64,000 nucleotides of DNA from the NCBI GenBank assembly GCA_963704535.1, contig OY969916.1, forward strand, positions 7,936,001 to 8,000,000, written 5' to 3'. The notes below the pieces were generated by a model. The model was not told the origin of the DNA. It searched no databases and saw only the letters and a program-made list of their open reading frames with translations. The stretch is from G963704535 sp963704535 (GTDB lineage Bacteria > Chloroflexota > Chloroflexia > Chloroflexales > Roseiflexaceae). The position numbers and the translations under genes are program-made. This document shows positions 28,801 to 38,303 of this stretch, piece by piece; positions within the stretch are counted from its first letter, which is position 1; every line of letters begins with the position of its first letter.

Positions 28801-28829
28801 CTGAGATAGCATACCAGAGCGCCAATCAG

Positions 28830-28879
28830 AACCTCACTGTCGATCCACCAAAAGGCGGATTGACAGTGAGGTTCGTTTT
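28830..28879 (+). terminator. Intrinsic terminator of the dikinase gene
   Basis: AACCTCACTGTC (28830-28841) pairs with GACAGTGAGGTT (28862-28873); with the inner ATCC/GGAT pairs the stem reaches about 20 bp around an AAAA loop, followed by CGTTTTGTTT. The right arm also contains the -35 of the tetR promoter. Confidence 0.7.
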
Positions 28880-28914
28880 GTTTATACTGTGTGACTATAA
28901 ATACGAAATAGTCA
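28860..28914 (+). promoter_or_regulatory. tetR promoter and autoregulatory operator
   Basis: TTGACA (28860-28865), 17 bases, TATACT (28883-28888). Downstream, TGACTAT (28892-28898) and ATAGTCA (28908-28914) form a palindrome with a 9-base spacer over the start site, a typical TetR operator position. The half-site differs from the TGATT-type operators before the dikinase gene. Confidence 0.68.
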
Positions 28915-28935
28915 TATGTTTTTGAAGGAGGCTCT

Positions 28936-29535
28936 ATGCCCCGTGGTTTTTCGGAGCGTGAAAAAGCGCACATCCATGCCGCACTGCTGGAGAAGGGCGC
29001 CGAGTTGCTTGCGACCTACGGCATTCGCAAGACCAGCGTCGAGGATCTGACCAGGGCGGCGGGCATCTCCAAAGGCGCGTTCTATCTCTTCTACGACTTA
29101 AAAGAGGAGCTGTTTTTGGAGATCATCGGGCAGTTCGAGGCTGAGTACCACGCCAGCCTGATCAGGGCAGCCGCCCAGCCGGCGCCGTCGGCCAGGCAGC
29201 AGGTGCTCGCATTGCTGCGGCAGGCGTTCTCGCTCTGGAAAACCCACCCGCTATTCACGCACTTCGGCCGCGAGGAGCACGACTACCTCCTGCGTAAGCT
29301 CCCGCCGGAGAAAATCCAGGCCAGCCTACGCAACGACGCGGTCTTCGTCGCGGGGCTGTTCGAGCAGTGGCGCGCCCAGGGCATTGTCATCGATTGCGAC
29401 CCGGCGATCTTCCTCAACTTGATGCGCGCGCTGTTCTTCATTGGCCTGAACACGGAGGAATTTGACCAGGATGCCTACCTGCCGATGCTCGACCTGCTGC
29501 TCGACATGATCGTCGAGCGGATCGTGAAGACATAA
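28936..29535 (+). CDS. TetR-family transcriptional regulator
   Basis: 199 residues. N-terminal helix-turn-helix AELLATYGIRKTSVEDLTRAAGISKGAFYLFYDLKEELFLEII, a textbook TetR_N. The C-terminal ligand domain is diverse and rich in aromatic residues. Excellent ribosome site (GAAGGAGG). Probably autoregulated through the operator at 28892-28914, and possibly controls the flanking dikinase and monooxygenase genes. Confidence 0.92.
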   Translation: MPRGFSEREKAHIHAALLEKGAELLATYGIRKTSVEDLTRAAGISKGAFYLFYDLKEELFLEIIGQFEAEYHASLIRAAAQPAPSARQQVLALLRQAFSLWKTHPLFTHFGREEHDYLLRKLPPEKIQASLRNDAVFVAGLFEQWRAQGIVIDCDPAIFLNLMRALFFIGLNTEEFDQDAYLPMLDLLLDMIVERIVKT

Positions 29536-29554
29536 CTATTCTCACTGCGGCGAA

Positions 29555-29635
29555 TCATAAGAATGTTCTGGGTTGGGTGGGGTGGTTTGGAGGGGCGGCC
29601 CCTCCAAGCCTTCCCCTTTCCCTAAACTTAACGAA
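29555..29635 (+). repeat. Family A-like diverged repeat
   Basis: GGTTTGGAGGGGCGGCCCCTCCAAGCC core with GGGTGGGGT and TTCCCCTTTCCC flanks. It fills the tetR-monooxygenase gap. Confidence 0.5.
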
Positions 29636-29646
29636 AGGTAGCTGTC

Positions 29647-31338
29647 ATGGAGCAGAAAATGAGCACCACCGATGTCCTGATTGTTGGAGCCGGCCCGACC
29701 GGCTTGGTCCTGGCCTACCAGCTTCGGCGACTGGGCGTCGGCTTTCGGATCATCGATAAGAACATGGAGCCCTCCACCACTTCCAAGGCGATCGGATTGC
29801 AGTACCGGGTATCGGAGGTGTTGAGTTGGATGGGCCTCTTCGACCGCTTTCTGGCCAGGGGCGTGACGGGGGCAGGTCTCAACTTTTACGTGAACGGCCA
29901 GCGAATCCTGGGCCTCAAGCTGAACAGCCTCGATGGCACGGCCGGCACCGGCGCGTTTGTGCCGCAGAGCGTCGCGCTCCCGCAGAACCAGACCGAGGCG
30001 CTGCTGATCGAGGGGCTGCACGAGCGCGGAGCGGCGGTCGAGCGCGGCATGACCTTTATCGACTTCACCCAGGACCGCGACCGAGTTATCTCGCGGGTCC
30101 AGCGTGCCGATGGCGGCGAGGAGCGGATCGAGTTGCGCTACCTGGTCAGTTGCGAGGGCGCCCACAGCCTCATCCGCAAGCAGGCCGGGTTCTCGTTCGC
30201 CGGCAAGACCTACCCGCTGGCGTTCTTCATGGCCGACGTGGAGCTTGACTGGCAGGCCAGCCGTGGGGAGATCCACGTCTGGTTTCACGAGGACGGGATG
30301 TTCTCGGCCATCCCGATGCCAGGGGTGCGCACGTGGCGCCTGTTTGTCGAGGCCGGCAAGCAGATGCCGGACGGTGCGACCGAGATCACGCTCGATTTCG
30401 TGCAGCGGCTGCTGGCCGAGCGCACCGGCGACCGGGTGACGCAGGCGACCAATCCGACCTGGCTGTCGGAGTTCAAGATCAGCTGCCGGATGGTCGACCA
30501 TTTTAGGAATGGCCGGGTGTTCCTGGCCGGCGACGCGGCCCACGTCCATAGCCCCAGCGGCGGCCAGGGCATCACGACCGGCGTCCAGGACGCCTACAAC
30601 CTGGCCTGGAAGCTTGGCATGGCCCTACGCGGCGTGGCTCCCGACGCTTTGCTTGATACCTACGAGGAGGAGCGGCTACCGATCGTTCGTAAGGTGCTCG
30701 CGGCCACCGACCAGAATACCAATGTCTTCTTTGCGCCGACCCGCGCCCACCGTCTCCTGCGCGACCGGATCGTTCTGCCCCTGCTGCGGAGCGCCAGGAT
30801 GCAGAATCGGCTGTTCTACCGGATGTCGCAGCTCGGCATGCACTACCGTGGGCGGCGTCTATCGTCCCACCAGGAGGGGCGGCTGCTGGGGCGGGCCAGG
30901 GTGCGTGCCGGCGATCGGACGCCCGACGTGGTCTTTCTCGACGCCCAGACCGGCGCGACAACCTCGCTATTCGCATGCCTGAGCCGGTCGCGGCTGGTTG
31001 CGCTGCTTGGCACGCGCCAGCCCTCCGGCAGCGCCGAAGCGGCCCGGATCGAGGGGCTGGCGGCGGCGCTGGGCCGGCTCGGCGTTGACTGCTACCAGGT
31101 CGTGCCGGGAGGGGCCACCACGGGCCTCGCCGACATCCACGGCGATTTCCAGCGCATCTACGGCGTGCGGGGCGAGTTCCTGTACCTGATCCGCCCCGAT
31201 GGCTACGTTGGGCTGTTCCAGCAGCCGATCGACGAGCGCGCCTTGCGGGCCTACCTGGGCAAGCTCTACGTGGCCGACCAGGTCAAGCGGGCGTTCGCGT
31301 CGCAGGTGCCGAGGCTTTCTTCTACGGATGTTGCGTAA
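29647..31338 (+). CDS. FAD-dependent aromatic-ring monooxygenase (PheA/TfdB family)
   Basis: 563 residues. Class A flavoprotein hydroxylase: GxGxxG dinucleotide fold IVGAGPTGLVLAYQLRRLGV, the DG-type motif in LVSCEGAHSLIRKQAGF, and GDAAHVHSPSGGQGITTGVQDAYNLAWKL binding FAD ribityl. Residues 430-560 form the thioredoxin-like C-terminal domain of the phenol hydroxylase branch. NAD(P)H-dependent hydroxylation of an aromatic or polyketide substrate is expected. Rifampicin monooxygenase Rox belongs to the same superfamily but is shorter (about 475). Two Met codons (29647, 29662) are possible starts. Confidence 0.88.
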   Translation: MEQKMSTTDVLIVGAGPTGLVLAYQLRRLGVGFRIIDKNMEPSTTSKAIGLQYRVSEVLSWMGLFDRFLARGVTGAGLNFYVNGQRILGLKLNSLDGTAGTGAFVPQSVALPQNQTEALLIEGLHERGAAVERGMTFIDFTQDRDRVISRVQRADGGEERIELRYLVSCEGAHSLIRKQAGFSFAGKTYPLAFFMADVELDWQASRGEIHVWFHEDGMFSAIPMPGVRTWRLFVEAGKQMPDGATEITLDFVQRLLAERTGDRVTQATNPTWLSEFKISCRMVDHFRNGRVFLAGDAAHVHSPSGGQGITTGVQDAYNLAWKLGMALRGVAPDALLDTYEEERLPIVRKVLAATDQNTNVFFAPTRAHRLLRDRIVLPLLRSARMQNRLFYRMSQLGMHYRGRRLSSHQEGRLLGRARVRAGDRTPDVVFLDAQTGATTSLFACLSRSRLVALLGTRQPSGSAEAARIEGLAAALGRLGVDCYQVVPGGATTGLADIHGDFQRIYGVRGEFLYLIRPDGYVGLFQQPIDERALRAYLGKLYVADQVKRAFASQVPRLSSTDVA

Positions 31339-31343
31339 GAATA

Positions 31344-31384
31344 TTGGAGATTGGAGATTGGAGATTGGAGATTGGTCCAATCTC
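31344..31384 (+). repeat. GAGATTG heptamer array
   Basis: Four or five tandem GGAGATT units after the monooxygenase stop, with one inverted unit (CAATCTCC) closing a small hairpin. Confidence 0.75.
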
Positions 31385-31395
31385 CACGAAATATA

Positions 31396-31569
31396 GGACT
31401 TACGCGGGGCGCCCGCAACGCCGCTCTTGCCTGCGGCAGCAAGGTACTTGACCAGTTTTTTATCGACGATTTTCGCCCGACCGGGCGAAAATCGTCGATA
31501 AAAGGAAGAAACAGTACCGCTCTGCCGAGGGCTGAGACCACACCTGGGAGATGCCGCGTAAGTTCTGTA
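31396..31569 (+). repeat. Family D palindromic element, copy 1
   Basis: A roughly 174-base element with terminal inverted repeats AGGACTTACGCGG and CCGCGTAAGTTCT. The centre is a perfect palindrome with 22-base arms (31458-31479 and 31482-31503, containing ATCGACGATTTTCGCCCG). Side segments GGCAGCAAGGTACTT and AGTACCGCTCTGCC are shared with the copies at 37950 and 47313. It lies between converging genes. Confidence 0.85.
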
Positions 31570-31583
31570 AATACAGGTGAGGC

Positions 31584-33618
31584 TCACCCATCGCCAGAGA
31601 GCGGGGCGTGCAACTCAGGGGCCAGCATGACCACTGGATCAGGTTCGTGCTCACCGGCGCGGCCAGGCGTCAGCAGGGCGCGGAAGGCGACGCGCTGGGC
31701 CTGGGTGCCCAGTACCGCCACCATATCGCCGGCCCGCAAGACCTCGTCCGGGCTAGGGTTGCTGTGCAGCGCGCCCTCGCGCATGATGGCGACGATCGAC
31801 GCGCCGCTCCGCTGGCGGATCTCCGCCGCAGCGATCGTCTGCCCCACCAGCGGCGTGTCGGGCGGCAGCGTAGCCCAGGTGATCTCGAGCGCGTGCCGCG
31901 CCCGGCGGAGCTGGTTGAGGAGCTGCGCGTCGGTGTGCAAGGTCTGGAAGGGCTGATAGTGCTCATTGCGCACCGCGTCGCTCAAGTGCTCAATTTCCGT
32001 GGCCGGGAAGTCGAAGTGCAGCAACGTCTGCCGCACCAGCTCCAACCCGGCCTCGAACTCTGGCTGCACGATCTCGTGAATGCCGTACTGCCGGAGGTGC
32101 TCGATCTGGGCCAGCCGCACGGCCCGCGCGACGATATGGATGTTGGTGTTGAGCGCGCGAATTTGCCGGACCACCAGTTCCACGTCGATCGCCGCCGAGA
32201 CGACCACCAGCACCAGCCGCGCGTGCTCGAGGCCGGCGGCTTCCAGCACGGTCGGACTACTCGCATCCCCATAGATCACCGGCAGCCCGACCTCTTTGGC
32301 CCGATCGACCGCCCGCTGATCTTGATCGATCAGCACACAGGCTAACTGGAGGCGCTGGAGCACATCGGCGGTGTAGCGCCCCACCCGGCCATAGCCCACG
32401 ATGATGATGTGATTTTGTAACAGATGATCGGGGAGCTGCTCATCAGGCGCGAGCGCGCCACCGCGCCGCTGGAACCACTGGGCCAGCGGCTCGACGGCAC
32501 GCGAGGCGAAGGGGGTCAGGATCATGGTGATGATCGCTGTGGCCAGAATGAGCGAAAAGGTCTCCGGGCGGATCGCATTTGCAGCCAGGCCCACGCGCCC
32601 CAGGACAAAGGCGAACTCACCGACTTGAAACAGCCCCAGCCCCACGGCGAGTGCCGTCTGGAGCGTGTAGCCGAACGCCCGCGCCATGCCGACGAAGATC
32701 AGCGTCTTGCCTACCACGACTAGGAAGACGACCAGCAGAATGCTTACAAGATTGGCGAACAGGAACGCCGGGTCGAGCAGCATCCCGACCGACACGAAGA
32801 ACAACAGCCCGAACACATCGCGCAGCGGAATAATGTCGCTCAACGCCTGGTGGCTGTAGTCGGACTCACTCAGCACCATCCCGGCCACGAACGCGCCAAA
32901 GGCAAACGAGAGACCGGCCAGGTAGGTCGCATACCCGATGCCCAGCCCGACCGCCATAACCGCCACCAGAAACAGCTCGCGCGAGTTCCACGCCGCGATG
33001 CGCTTGAGCACCGCCGGGCATGACACGGGTACCGACAAAGATCATCGCGACGAGAAAAATAGCGGCCCGCAGGATGGCCAGGCCCAGCCGCGGTAGCCCC
33101 TGCTCCAGGTTGTTCAGCTCCGGCAGAATGATCAGCATGGGCACCACGGCCAGATCCTGGACAACCAGCATACCGATCATGATCCGGCTGGCCAGCGTGC
33201 CCATACTGCCTTGCGCCATCAACGTCTTGAGGATCACCATGGTGCTCGACAGGCTGATCAGCGCCCCAAACCAGAGCGCCTCGTAGTTGGACCAGCCCAG
33301 CAGCCGGCCGATGCCGTAGCCCATCCCCATGGTCAGCAGGAGTTGGAGTGGTGTGCCAAGAAACGCGATCCCACGGATGCGTTCCAGCTTTTTCAGGTTG
33401 AACTCCAGGCCCAGCGCGAACAGCAGCAGGGCCACCCCGATCTCAGCCAGGAGTTCAATATCGTGGATCTCGGTGACGGTCACGCCGCCGGTGTAGGGGC
33501 CGACGAGGATGCCGGCGATGATGTAGCCCAGGATCAGCGGCTGGCCGAGGCGTTGTGCGAGGAAGCCACCCAGCAGTGCGGCCACCAGGATAATCGCAAT
33601 ATCTGCGGCAATGCCCAT
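31584..33618 (-). CDS. CPA2 cation:proton antiporter with TrkA domain, one frameshift
   Basis: KefB/YbaL-type monovalent cation antiporter, 677 residues after correction. N-terminal Na/H exchanger domain with about 12 helices (LGQPLILGYIIAGILVGPYTGG, LISLSSTMVILKTL, VVQDLAVVPMLIILP), then a Rossmann TrkA-N domain IIVGYGRVGRYTADVL...VIYGDASSPTVLEAAG and a C-terminal TrkA-C (APDTPLVGQTIA-like region). An extra G near 33015 splits it; removing it gives GTRVMPAVLKRIAAWNSREL. Likely K+ or Na+ export gated by nucleotide binding. Confidence 0.88.
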
Positions 33619-33677
33619 ACTTGTGTCTCCTTCGAGCGCCGCGCCAGCCTACTGGTACTGAAGCGTCACTTGGTTGC

Positions 33678-33735
33678 CTATCCGAATAAGTGTGGAGCTT
33701 GGTAAGGGCAACCTCGCTCACCTTATTTCGGATAG
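33678..33735. promoter_or_regulatory. Inverted repeat upstream of the antiporter gene
   Basis: CTATCCGAATAAG and CTTATTTCGGATAG are complementary apart from one extra base, separated by about 31 bases. Position between the antiporter start and the SET gene stop suggests an operator or SET-gene terminator. Confidence 0.4.
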
Positions 33736-33764
33736 AATCTTTCTCCTTTCAGAATTGTAGAACC

Positions 33765-34301
33765 CTAGTCTACCATAGATCTTGATGACAGGAGTTGCGC
33801 GATCCGTCGGTTGAGGTAGGGGAGAAAATGGCTCTGGTAGCGCGCCTGAAGCTCCGGCCGCTTCCAATCGTCGCCGGTGTAGCGCCCCCGGCACAGCGCC
33901 GACCCACAGCGGCAGGGATCGACGGTGTAGGCTGGGTCGCTCTCCCAGACGGCGTAGTCGCCGCAGATCTCGTCGCCCGGCTGGATCGCGCGGCGGGCGA
34001 CCACTGTCACTTCGTCCGTCATCCAGAGGTTCGGATCACAGGAGTGATTGACATAATAGTCCCAGCCATCCTGCGGGGCGAAGAGGAACAGCCCTTCCTC
34101 GATCATCGAGAAGGACCATGCCCCTTCGAACTTGACGATCTGTAGCTCCGCCTTGGTGTAAAGGTCGCCGCCCCAGATCAGCACCACTTCGCCAGGCTCG
34201 ATTAGCTCGGTCGCGAACAGGCCCTGGCCGTGAATCGGGGAGGGGCGCAGGGCCTGGTGCGGGTTGAACCAGGTTGTAGGAAGATACTTCGATGGTTTCA
34301 T
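33765..34301 (-). CDS. SET-domain protein (putative protein lysine methyltransferase)
   Basis: 178 residues. SET core: PIHGQGLFATELIEPGEVVLIWGG, DYYVNHSCDPNLWM (AdoMet pseudoknot NHSC), and GDEICGDYAVWESD, followed by a post-SET Cys cluster CRCGSALCRG that would bind Zn with NHSC. SET proteins methylate lysines on histones in eukaryotes; bacterial targets are mostly unknown. Standalone, with no chromatin-like partner nearby. Confidence 0.88.
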   Translation of the reverse strand: MKPSKYLPTTWFNPHQALRPSPIHGQGLFATELIEPGEVVLIWGGDLYTKAELQIVKFEGAWSFSMIEEGLFLFAPQDGWDYYVNHSCDPNLWMTDEVTVVARRAIQPGDEICGDYAVWESDPAYTVDPCRCGSALCRGRYTGDDWKRPELQARYQSHFLPYLNRRIAQLLSSRSMVD

Positions 34302-34315
34302 TCAGCCTGGCTCTA

Positions 34316-34385
34316 ACGCAAAGATGCTAAACGGCAAAGAATCAAGAGCTACCTGACATCTTCATCTTTGCGCCTTTGCGTTATA
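34316..34385 (+). repeat. CGCAAAGATG inverted array
   Basis: ACGCAAAGATGCTAAACGGC and its inverse CATCTTTGCGCCTTTGCGTT flank a 20-base loop. It occupies the SET-GH3 gap. Confidence 0.65.
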
Positions 34386-36546
34386 TCTGAGCAGCGCCTA
34401 TGCCAGTGAAAATAGCGCCGTCACTGGCTCGGATGCGCCGAGGGCCAGGCCGCGCGCCCCCGGCGAGCAGCCGCCCACCGTGATGCGAAACTGGCCCGGC
34501 TCGACGCAGACTCTGACCATCGTCGTCGATGAGCGCCAGCATCTCCGGCGTGATCGTGAACGCGATCGTCCGTCGCTCGCCCGGCGCCAGCCGCACGCGC
34601 TGGAAGCCGATCAGCTTATGCAGCGGCACCGGGACCGACGCCTCCAGGTCGCTCAGGTAGATCTGCGCCACCTCTTCGGCTTCCAGCGAGCCGGTGTTGG
34701 CGAGCGTGAACTGGATCGGCAGCGCCTTGCCCGCCGTGATGCGCTCCTGGGCCAGCTCCAGGTCGCCGTAGGCGAACTGGGTGTAGCTCAGGCCGAAGCC
34801 GAAGGGGTACAGCGGCTCGGCGGTCATATAGCGGTAGGTGCGTCCGGCCATTGCGTAGTCTTCGTAGGGCGGCAGTTGCTTGAGCGATTTCGGAAAGGTC
34901 AGCGGCAGCTTGCCGGAGGGTGCGACATCGCCGAACAGCACGTCGGCCACGGCGCGGCCGCCCTCCTGGCCCGGATACCAGACAAAGACTACCGCCTCCA
35001 CCAGATCCTCGAGCTCGCCCAGCGCGATCGGGCTGCCGCCGGCCAGCACCAGCACGATCTTGGCGCCGTGCGCCGCGATCTTCTTGAGGTAGGCCACCTG
35101 CGCGGCCGGCAGGCCGATCTCGGAGCGGTCGCCCGCCTCGGTCGAGAGCATTGCGTCGCCCTCCTCGCCCTCCAGCAGCGGCGCAAGGCCCATGCAGGCG
35201 ATCGTCAGATCGCTGTCGGCGGCCACGCTGACCGACCAATCGACGGCGTTGGCATTGCCTTGGGTGAGCAGGACGCCAGACCGGTACTCGACCTTGACCC
35301 ACTCCGGCACGCGCCTGACAACGCCCTCCAGGATGGTCGTGAGCGTGTCGCTGATGCCGTAGTAGTTTCCCAGCAGCACCTCGATCGAGGCGGCGGTGGG
35401 GCCGAGCACGCAGATGCTGCGAACATCCTCGCCGATCGGCAGCACGCCGCCTTGGTTCTTCAATAGGACGATCGAGCGGGCGGCCGCCTGGTAGGCCAGC
35501 TCGCGATGCTCCGCGCACCCCACGACGCTGGCCGGTATCGCGGCGTAGGGCACCTGCTCGGGAGGATCGAACATGCCCAGCTTGAAGCGTGTGGTCAGGG
35601 TGCGCCCCAGGGCCAGGTCGAGGTCGGCTTCGGTGGCTAGCCCGCGCTGGATCGCCTCGGCCAGGTGGTCGGTGTACACGCAATCGCAGCCGATGTCGCA
35701 GCCCTCTTTGAGTGCCAGCGCGGCGCTCTCGACGCCATCGCGTGTGTATTTATGGGTGCTGTGAATGTCGGCCAGCGCGCCGCAATCGGAGACGACGTGG
35801 CCCGTGAAGCCCCACTCGCCACGCAGGATCTCGCCCAGCAGCAGCGGGCTGGCGCAGCACGGCTCGCCATTGGTGCGGTTGTAGGCGCCCATTACCGATT
35901 CGACATTGGCCTCTACGACCAACTTCTTGAACGCGGGCAGGTAGGTGTCGTACAGGTCGCGCCGGGAGACGATCGCGTCGAAGGTGTGGCGGTCTTTCTC
36001 GGGGCCGCTGTGGACGGCGTAGTGCTTGGCGCAGGCAGCCGCTTTGAGGTAGGTCGGGTGGTCGCCTTGCAGCCCGCGCACGAAGGCCGCGCCCAGTTCG
36101 CCGGTGAGGTACGGGTCCTCGCCCCAGGTCTCCTGGCCACGGCCCCAGCGCGGGTCGCGAAAGATGTTGACATTGGGCGACCAGAAGGTCAGGCCCTGGT
36201 ACAGCAGCGTATCGCCCTTGCGGCGCAGGGTCGCGTGGTACTTGGCGCGCCCCTCGTCGCCGATCGCCGAGGCGATCTGCTCGATCAGCGCCGGGTGCCA
36301 GGTCGCGGCCATGCCGATCGCCTGCGGGAAGACCGTAGCGCGGCCGTTGCGCCCGACGCCGTGGAGCGCCTCGCTCCAGAAGTTGTAGGCCGGGATGCCC
36401 AGGCGCGGGATCGCGGCGGCGGCGTGCCTCATCTGCGAGATCTTCTCGTCCAGCGTCATGCGCGTCAGCAGATCGGACACGCGCTCGCTCAGGGGCCGGG
36501 AGGAATCCAGGTACACCGGCTGCTCGTGGTCGGAGGGAACGTTCAC
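34381..36546 (-). CDS. GH3 beta-xylosidase / beta-glucosidase, frameshift near the C-terminus
   Basis: About 715 residues. GH3 N-terminal barrel with substrate motif KHYAVHSGPEKDRH and nucleophile Asp254 in HVVSDCGALADI; the SDC form is usual in beta-xylosidases. Then the GH3_C domain (AARSIVLLKNQGGVLPI, LVLAGGSPIALG) and a fibronectin III-like domain. A one-base shift at about 34513 garbles the last 40 residues; corrected, it reads VCVEPGQFRITVGGCSPG and stops at 34398. No signal peptide, so it cleaves imported xylo-oligosaccharides in the cytosol. First catabolic gene of the xylan locus. Confidence 0.9.
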   Translation of the reverse strand: MNVPSDHEQPVYLDSSRPLSERVSDLLTRMTLDEKISQMRHAAAAIPRLGIPAYNFWSEALHGVGRNGRATVFPQAIGMAATWHPALIEQIASAIGDEGRAKYHATLRRKGDTLLYQGLTFWSPNVNIFRDPRWGRGQETWGEDPYLTGELGAAFVRGLQGDHPTYLKAAACAKHYAVHSGPEKDRHTFDAIVSRRDLYDTYLPAFKKLVVEANVESVMGAYNRTNGEPCCASPLLLGEILRGEWGFTGHVVSDCGALADIHSTHKYTRDGVESAALALKEGCDIGCDCVYTDHLAEAIQRGLATEADLDLALGRTLTTRFKLGMFDPPEQVPYAAIPASVVGCAEHRELAYQAAARSIVLLKNQGGVLPIGEDVRSICVLGPTAASIEVLLGNYYGISDTLTTILEGVVRRVPEWVKVEYRSGVLLTQGNANAVDWSVSVAADSDLTIACMGLAPLLEGEEGDAMLSTEAGDRSEIGLPAAQVAYLKKIAAHGAKIVLVLAGGSPIALGELEDLVEAVVFVWYPGQEGGRAVADVLFGDVAPSGKLPLTFPKSLKQLPPYEDYAMAGRTYRYMTAEPLYPFGFGLSYTQFAYGDLELAQERITAGKALPIQFTLANTGSLEAEEVAQIYLSDLEASVPVPLHKLIGFQRVRLAPGERRTIAFTITPEMLALIDDDGQSLRRAGPVSHHGGRLLAGGARPGPRRIRASDGAIFTGIGAAQI

Positions 36547-36602
36547 TCCATGGCCTTTCTCGATAGAGCTAGTGGGTCATTTGACATCGATAGCGCCATT
36601 CT

Positions 36603-36663
36603 CTGTTGCGTATTGCGTGTTGCGTGTTGCGTTCAGCGCGCACGTAATACGCAACACGCAACA
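36603..36663 (+). repeat. GTTGCGT heptamer hairpin array
   Basis: GTTGCGTATTGCGTGTTGCG and the inverse ACGCAACACGCAAC around GCGCGC. Outer CTAGTGGGTCATTTGA (about 36571) and TCAAGTGACCCATTAG (about 36702) are also inverted copies, so the array is nested in a larger inverted repeat. It encodes the last residues of XylA. Confidence 0.7.
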
Positions 36664-37890
36664 CGGACAAATGCCGATAAGTATATCAAGTGACCCATTA
36701 GTAGCGTGTCGGCGGCGATCAGCGCACGCCCAGCAGAGATATCCACGGTGAGCTGGTCGAGCCGCTCGTAGGGCAGGCCGCGCGCCCCCAGCGCCCGCCG
36801 GTCGAACTGGTGGTCCTTGAGTGCGGTGGCCTTGGCTGCCGAGTAGCCACCGTGCCATTCGGGCAGGCCCGCCGGCGCAGCCTCGATCTCGGCCCGCAGC
36901 GCTTGGATCTCAGTGTCGGCGTTCCACTGCTGCGCCTTCTCCTTGAGGATCAGGTAGGTGCGCATGCAGCCGCGCGCGAAGTCCTTGACGCCATCGTAGT
37001 CCTCGGTGCGGTAGGCGTGCGCGTCGAAGTGGCGGCTGCCGCTGTAGCCGACATCCTCCAGGAACTTGACCAGGAAGAAGGCGCTCTTCAGATTGACCGC
37101 GCCGAAGCGGAAGTCCTGGTCGTAGCGACCGGGCGCCTGGTCGTTCAGGTCGATGTGGAACAGCTTGCCGGCATCCCATGCCTGGGCGACGCCGTGCAGG
37201 AAGTTCAGCCCGGCCATCGTTTCGTGGGCCACCTCGGGGTTGACGCCGACCATCTCGGGATGGTCCAGCGTCTGCGATAAAGGCCAGCGCGTGGCCGACG
37301 GTGGCGAGGTAGATATCGCCGCGCGGCTCGTTCGGCTTGGGCTCCAGGGCGAACTTCAGATCGTAGCCCTGGTCCGTGGCGTAGTCGCACAGGAAGTTCA
37401 GCGCCTCGCGGAAGCGCTTGCCGGCTTCCAGCGGGTCTTTGGCGGCATCCGTCTCGACGCCCTCGCGCCCGCCCCAGAACACGTAGACCTTCGCGCCGCA
37501 TTCGACGCCCAGGTCGATCGCGCGCATGGTTTTCTGGAGCGCGTAGGCGCGCACCTGCGGGTCGTTGGCGGTGAACGCGCCGTCCTTGAAGGCCGGGTCG
37601 GTGAACAGGTTGGTGGTCGCCATCGGCACGATCAGACCGGTCTCCTGGAGCGCGGCCTTGAAGTCGCGTACAATCCGGTCGCGCTCGGCCGGGGTGGCGT
37701 CGATCGGCACCAGATCGTTGTCGTGGAAATTGACGCCGTACGCGCCGACCTCGGCCAGCATGTGGACGATCTCGACCGGCGAGATCGGCGGGCGCACCGG
37801 CTCGCCGAACGGGTCGCGCCCCATGTTGCCGACCGTCCAGAGACCAAAGGTAAACTTGTGCTCCGGCCTGGGTTGGTAGTGCTCTGACAT
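36633..37890 (-). CDS. xylA: Xylose isomerase, one frameshift
   Basis: Converts D-xylose to D-xylulose. Class I (actinobacterial type) opening RFTFGLWTVG-like HKFTFGLWTVGNMGRDPFG, catalytic NFHDNDLVP, FWGGREGVE, metal ligands in LEPKPNEPRGD and LNDQ...FDAHAYRTED. An extra base near 37272 breaks the frame; corrected length is about 418 against about 390, the excess being a tail (LIYLSAFVRVACCVLRAR) made from the heptamer array. Start ATG 37890. Confidence 0.92.
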
Positions 37891-37949
37891 GATTCTTCCT
37901 CTCAATCGATACTGATTGCACGAACCGAGCCGTGTGTAGCGCCATCTAT

Positions 37950-38178
37950 TATACAGGAGGTACGCGATGGCGCCCGCGACGCTCTATTGCCTACCCTTCG
38001 TCAAGCCCCTCCCTGCGTCGGGATTCCTCAGGAAGTTCGGCAGCAAGGTACTTCATCCATATTTTCTGGTCGATTTTTCGCCCGGCTGGGCGAAAAATCG
38101 ACCAGAAAAGGAAGAAAAAGGAGCACTCTGCCGAAGGCCGAGACCACGCCTCGGAGATAACCGCGTAACTCCTGCCAG
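37950..38178 (+). repeat. Family D palindromic element, copy 2
   Basis: Ends ACAGGAGGTACGCGATGG and CCGCGTAACTCCTG; centre has 22-base arms (38062-38083, 38088-38109) reading TCTGGTCGATTTTTCGCCC and its complement. The arm sequence differs from copy 1 on both sides of the stem, so pairing is preserved. It sits between divergent xylA and lacI-type genes. Confidence 0.85.
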
Positions 38179-38182
38179 ATAG

Positions 38183-38194
38183 GAAAGCGGTTTC
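38183..38194. promoter_or_regulatory. LacI-family operator candidate
   Basis: GAAAGCGGTTTC is a palindromic LacI box with the usual central CG. A weaker second site CAACGCTTTCCC lies at 38253-38264. Either could serve autoregulation of the LacI gene and control of xylA. Confidence 0.5.
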
Positions 38195-38303
38195 ACCGGC
38201 GAGTATATTTTATGTTAATAGTCTTGTCAAGACGGCGTATGATCGGCCTTGACAACGCTTTCCCGATCGATGATAATAGAATCAAATCGACCACAGGAAC
38301 ACA

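Noticed and set aside
26993..28825. Long open frame (about 610 codons) on the minus strand across the dikinase gene
   Set aside because: It mirrors codon bias of the plus-strand gene, has no recognisable domain and low-complexity composition; the plus strand holds a clear conserved protein.
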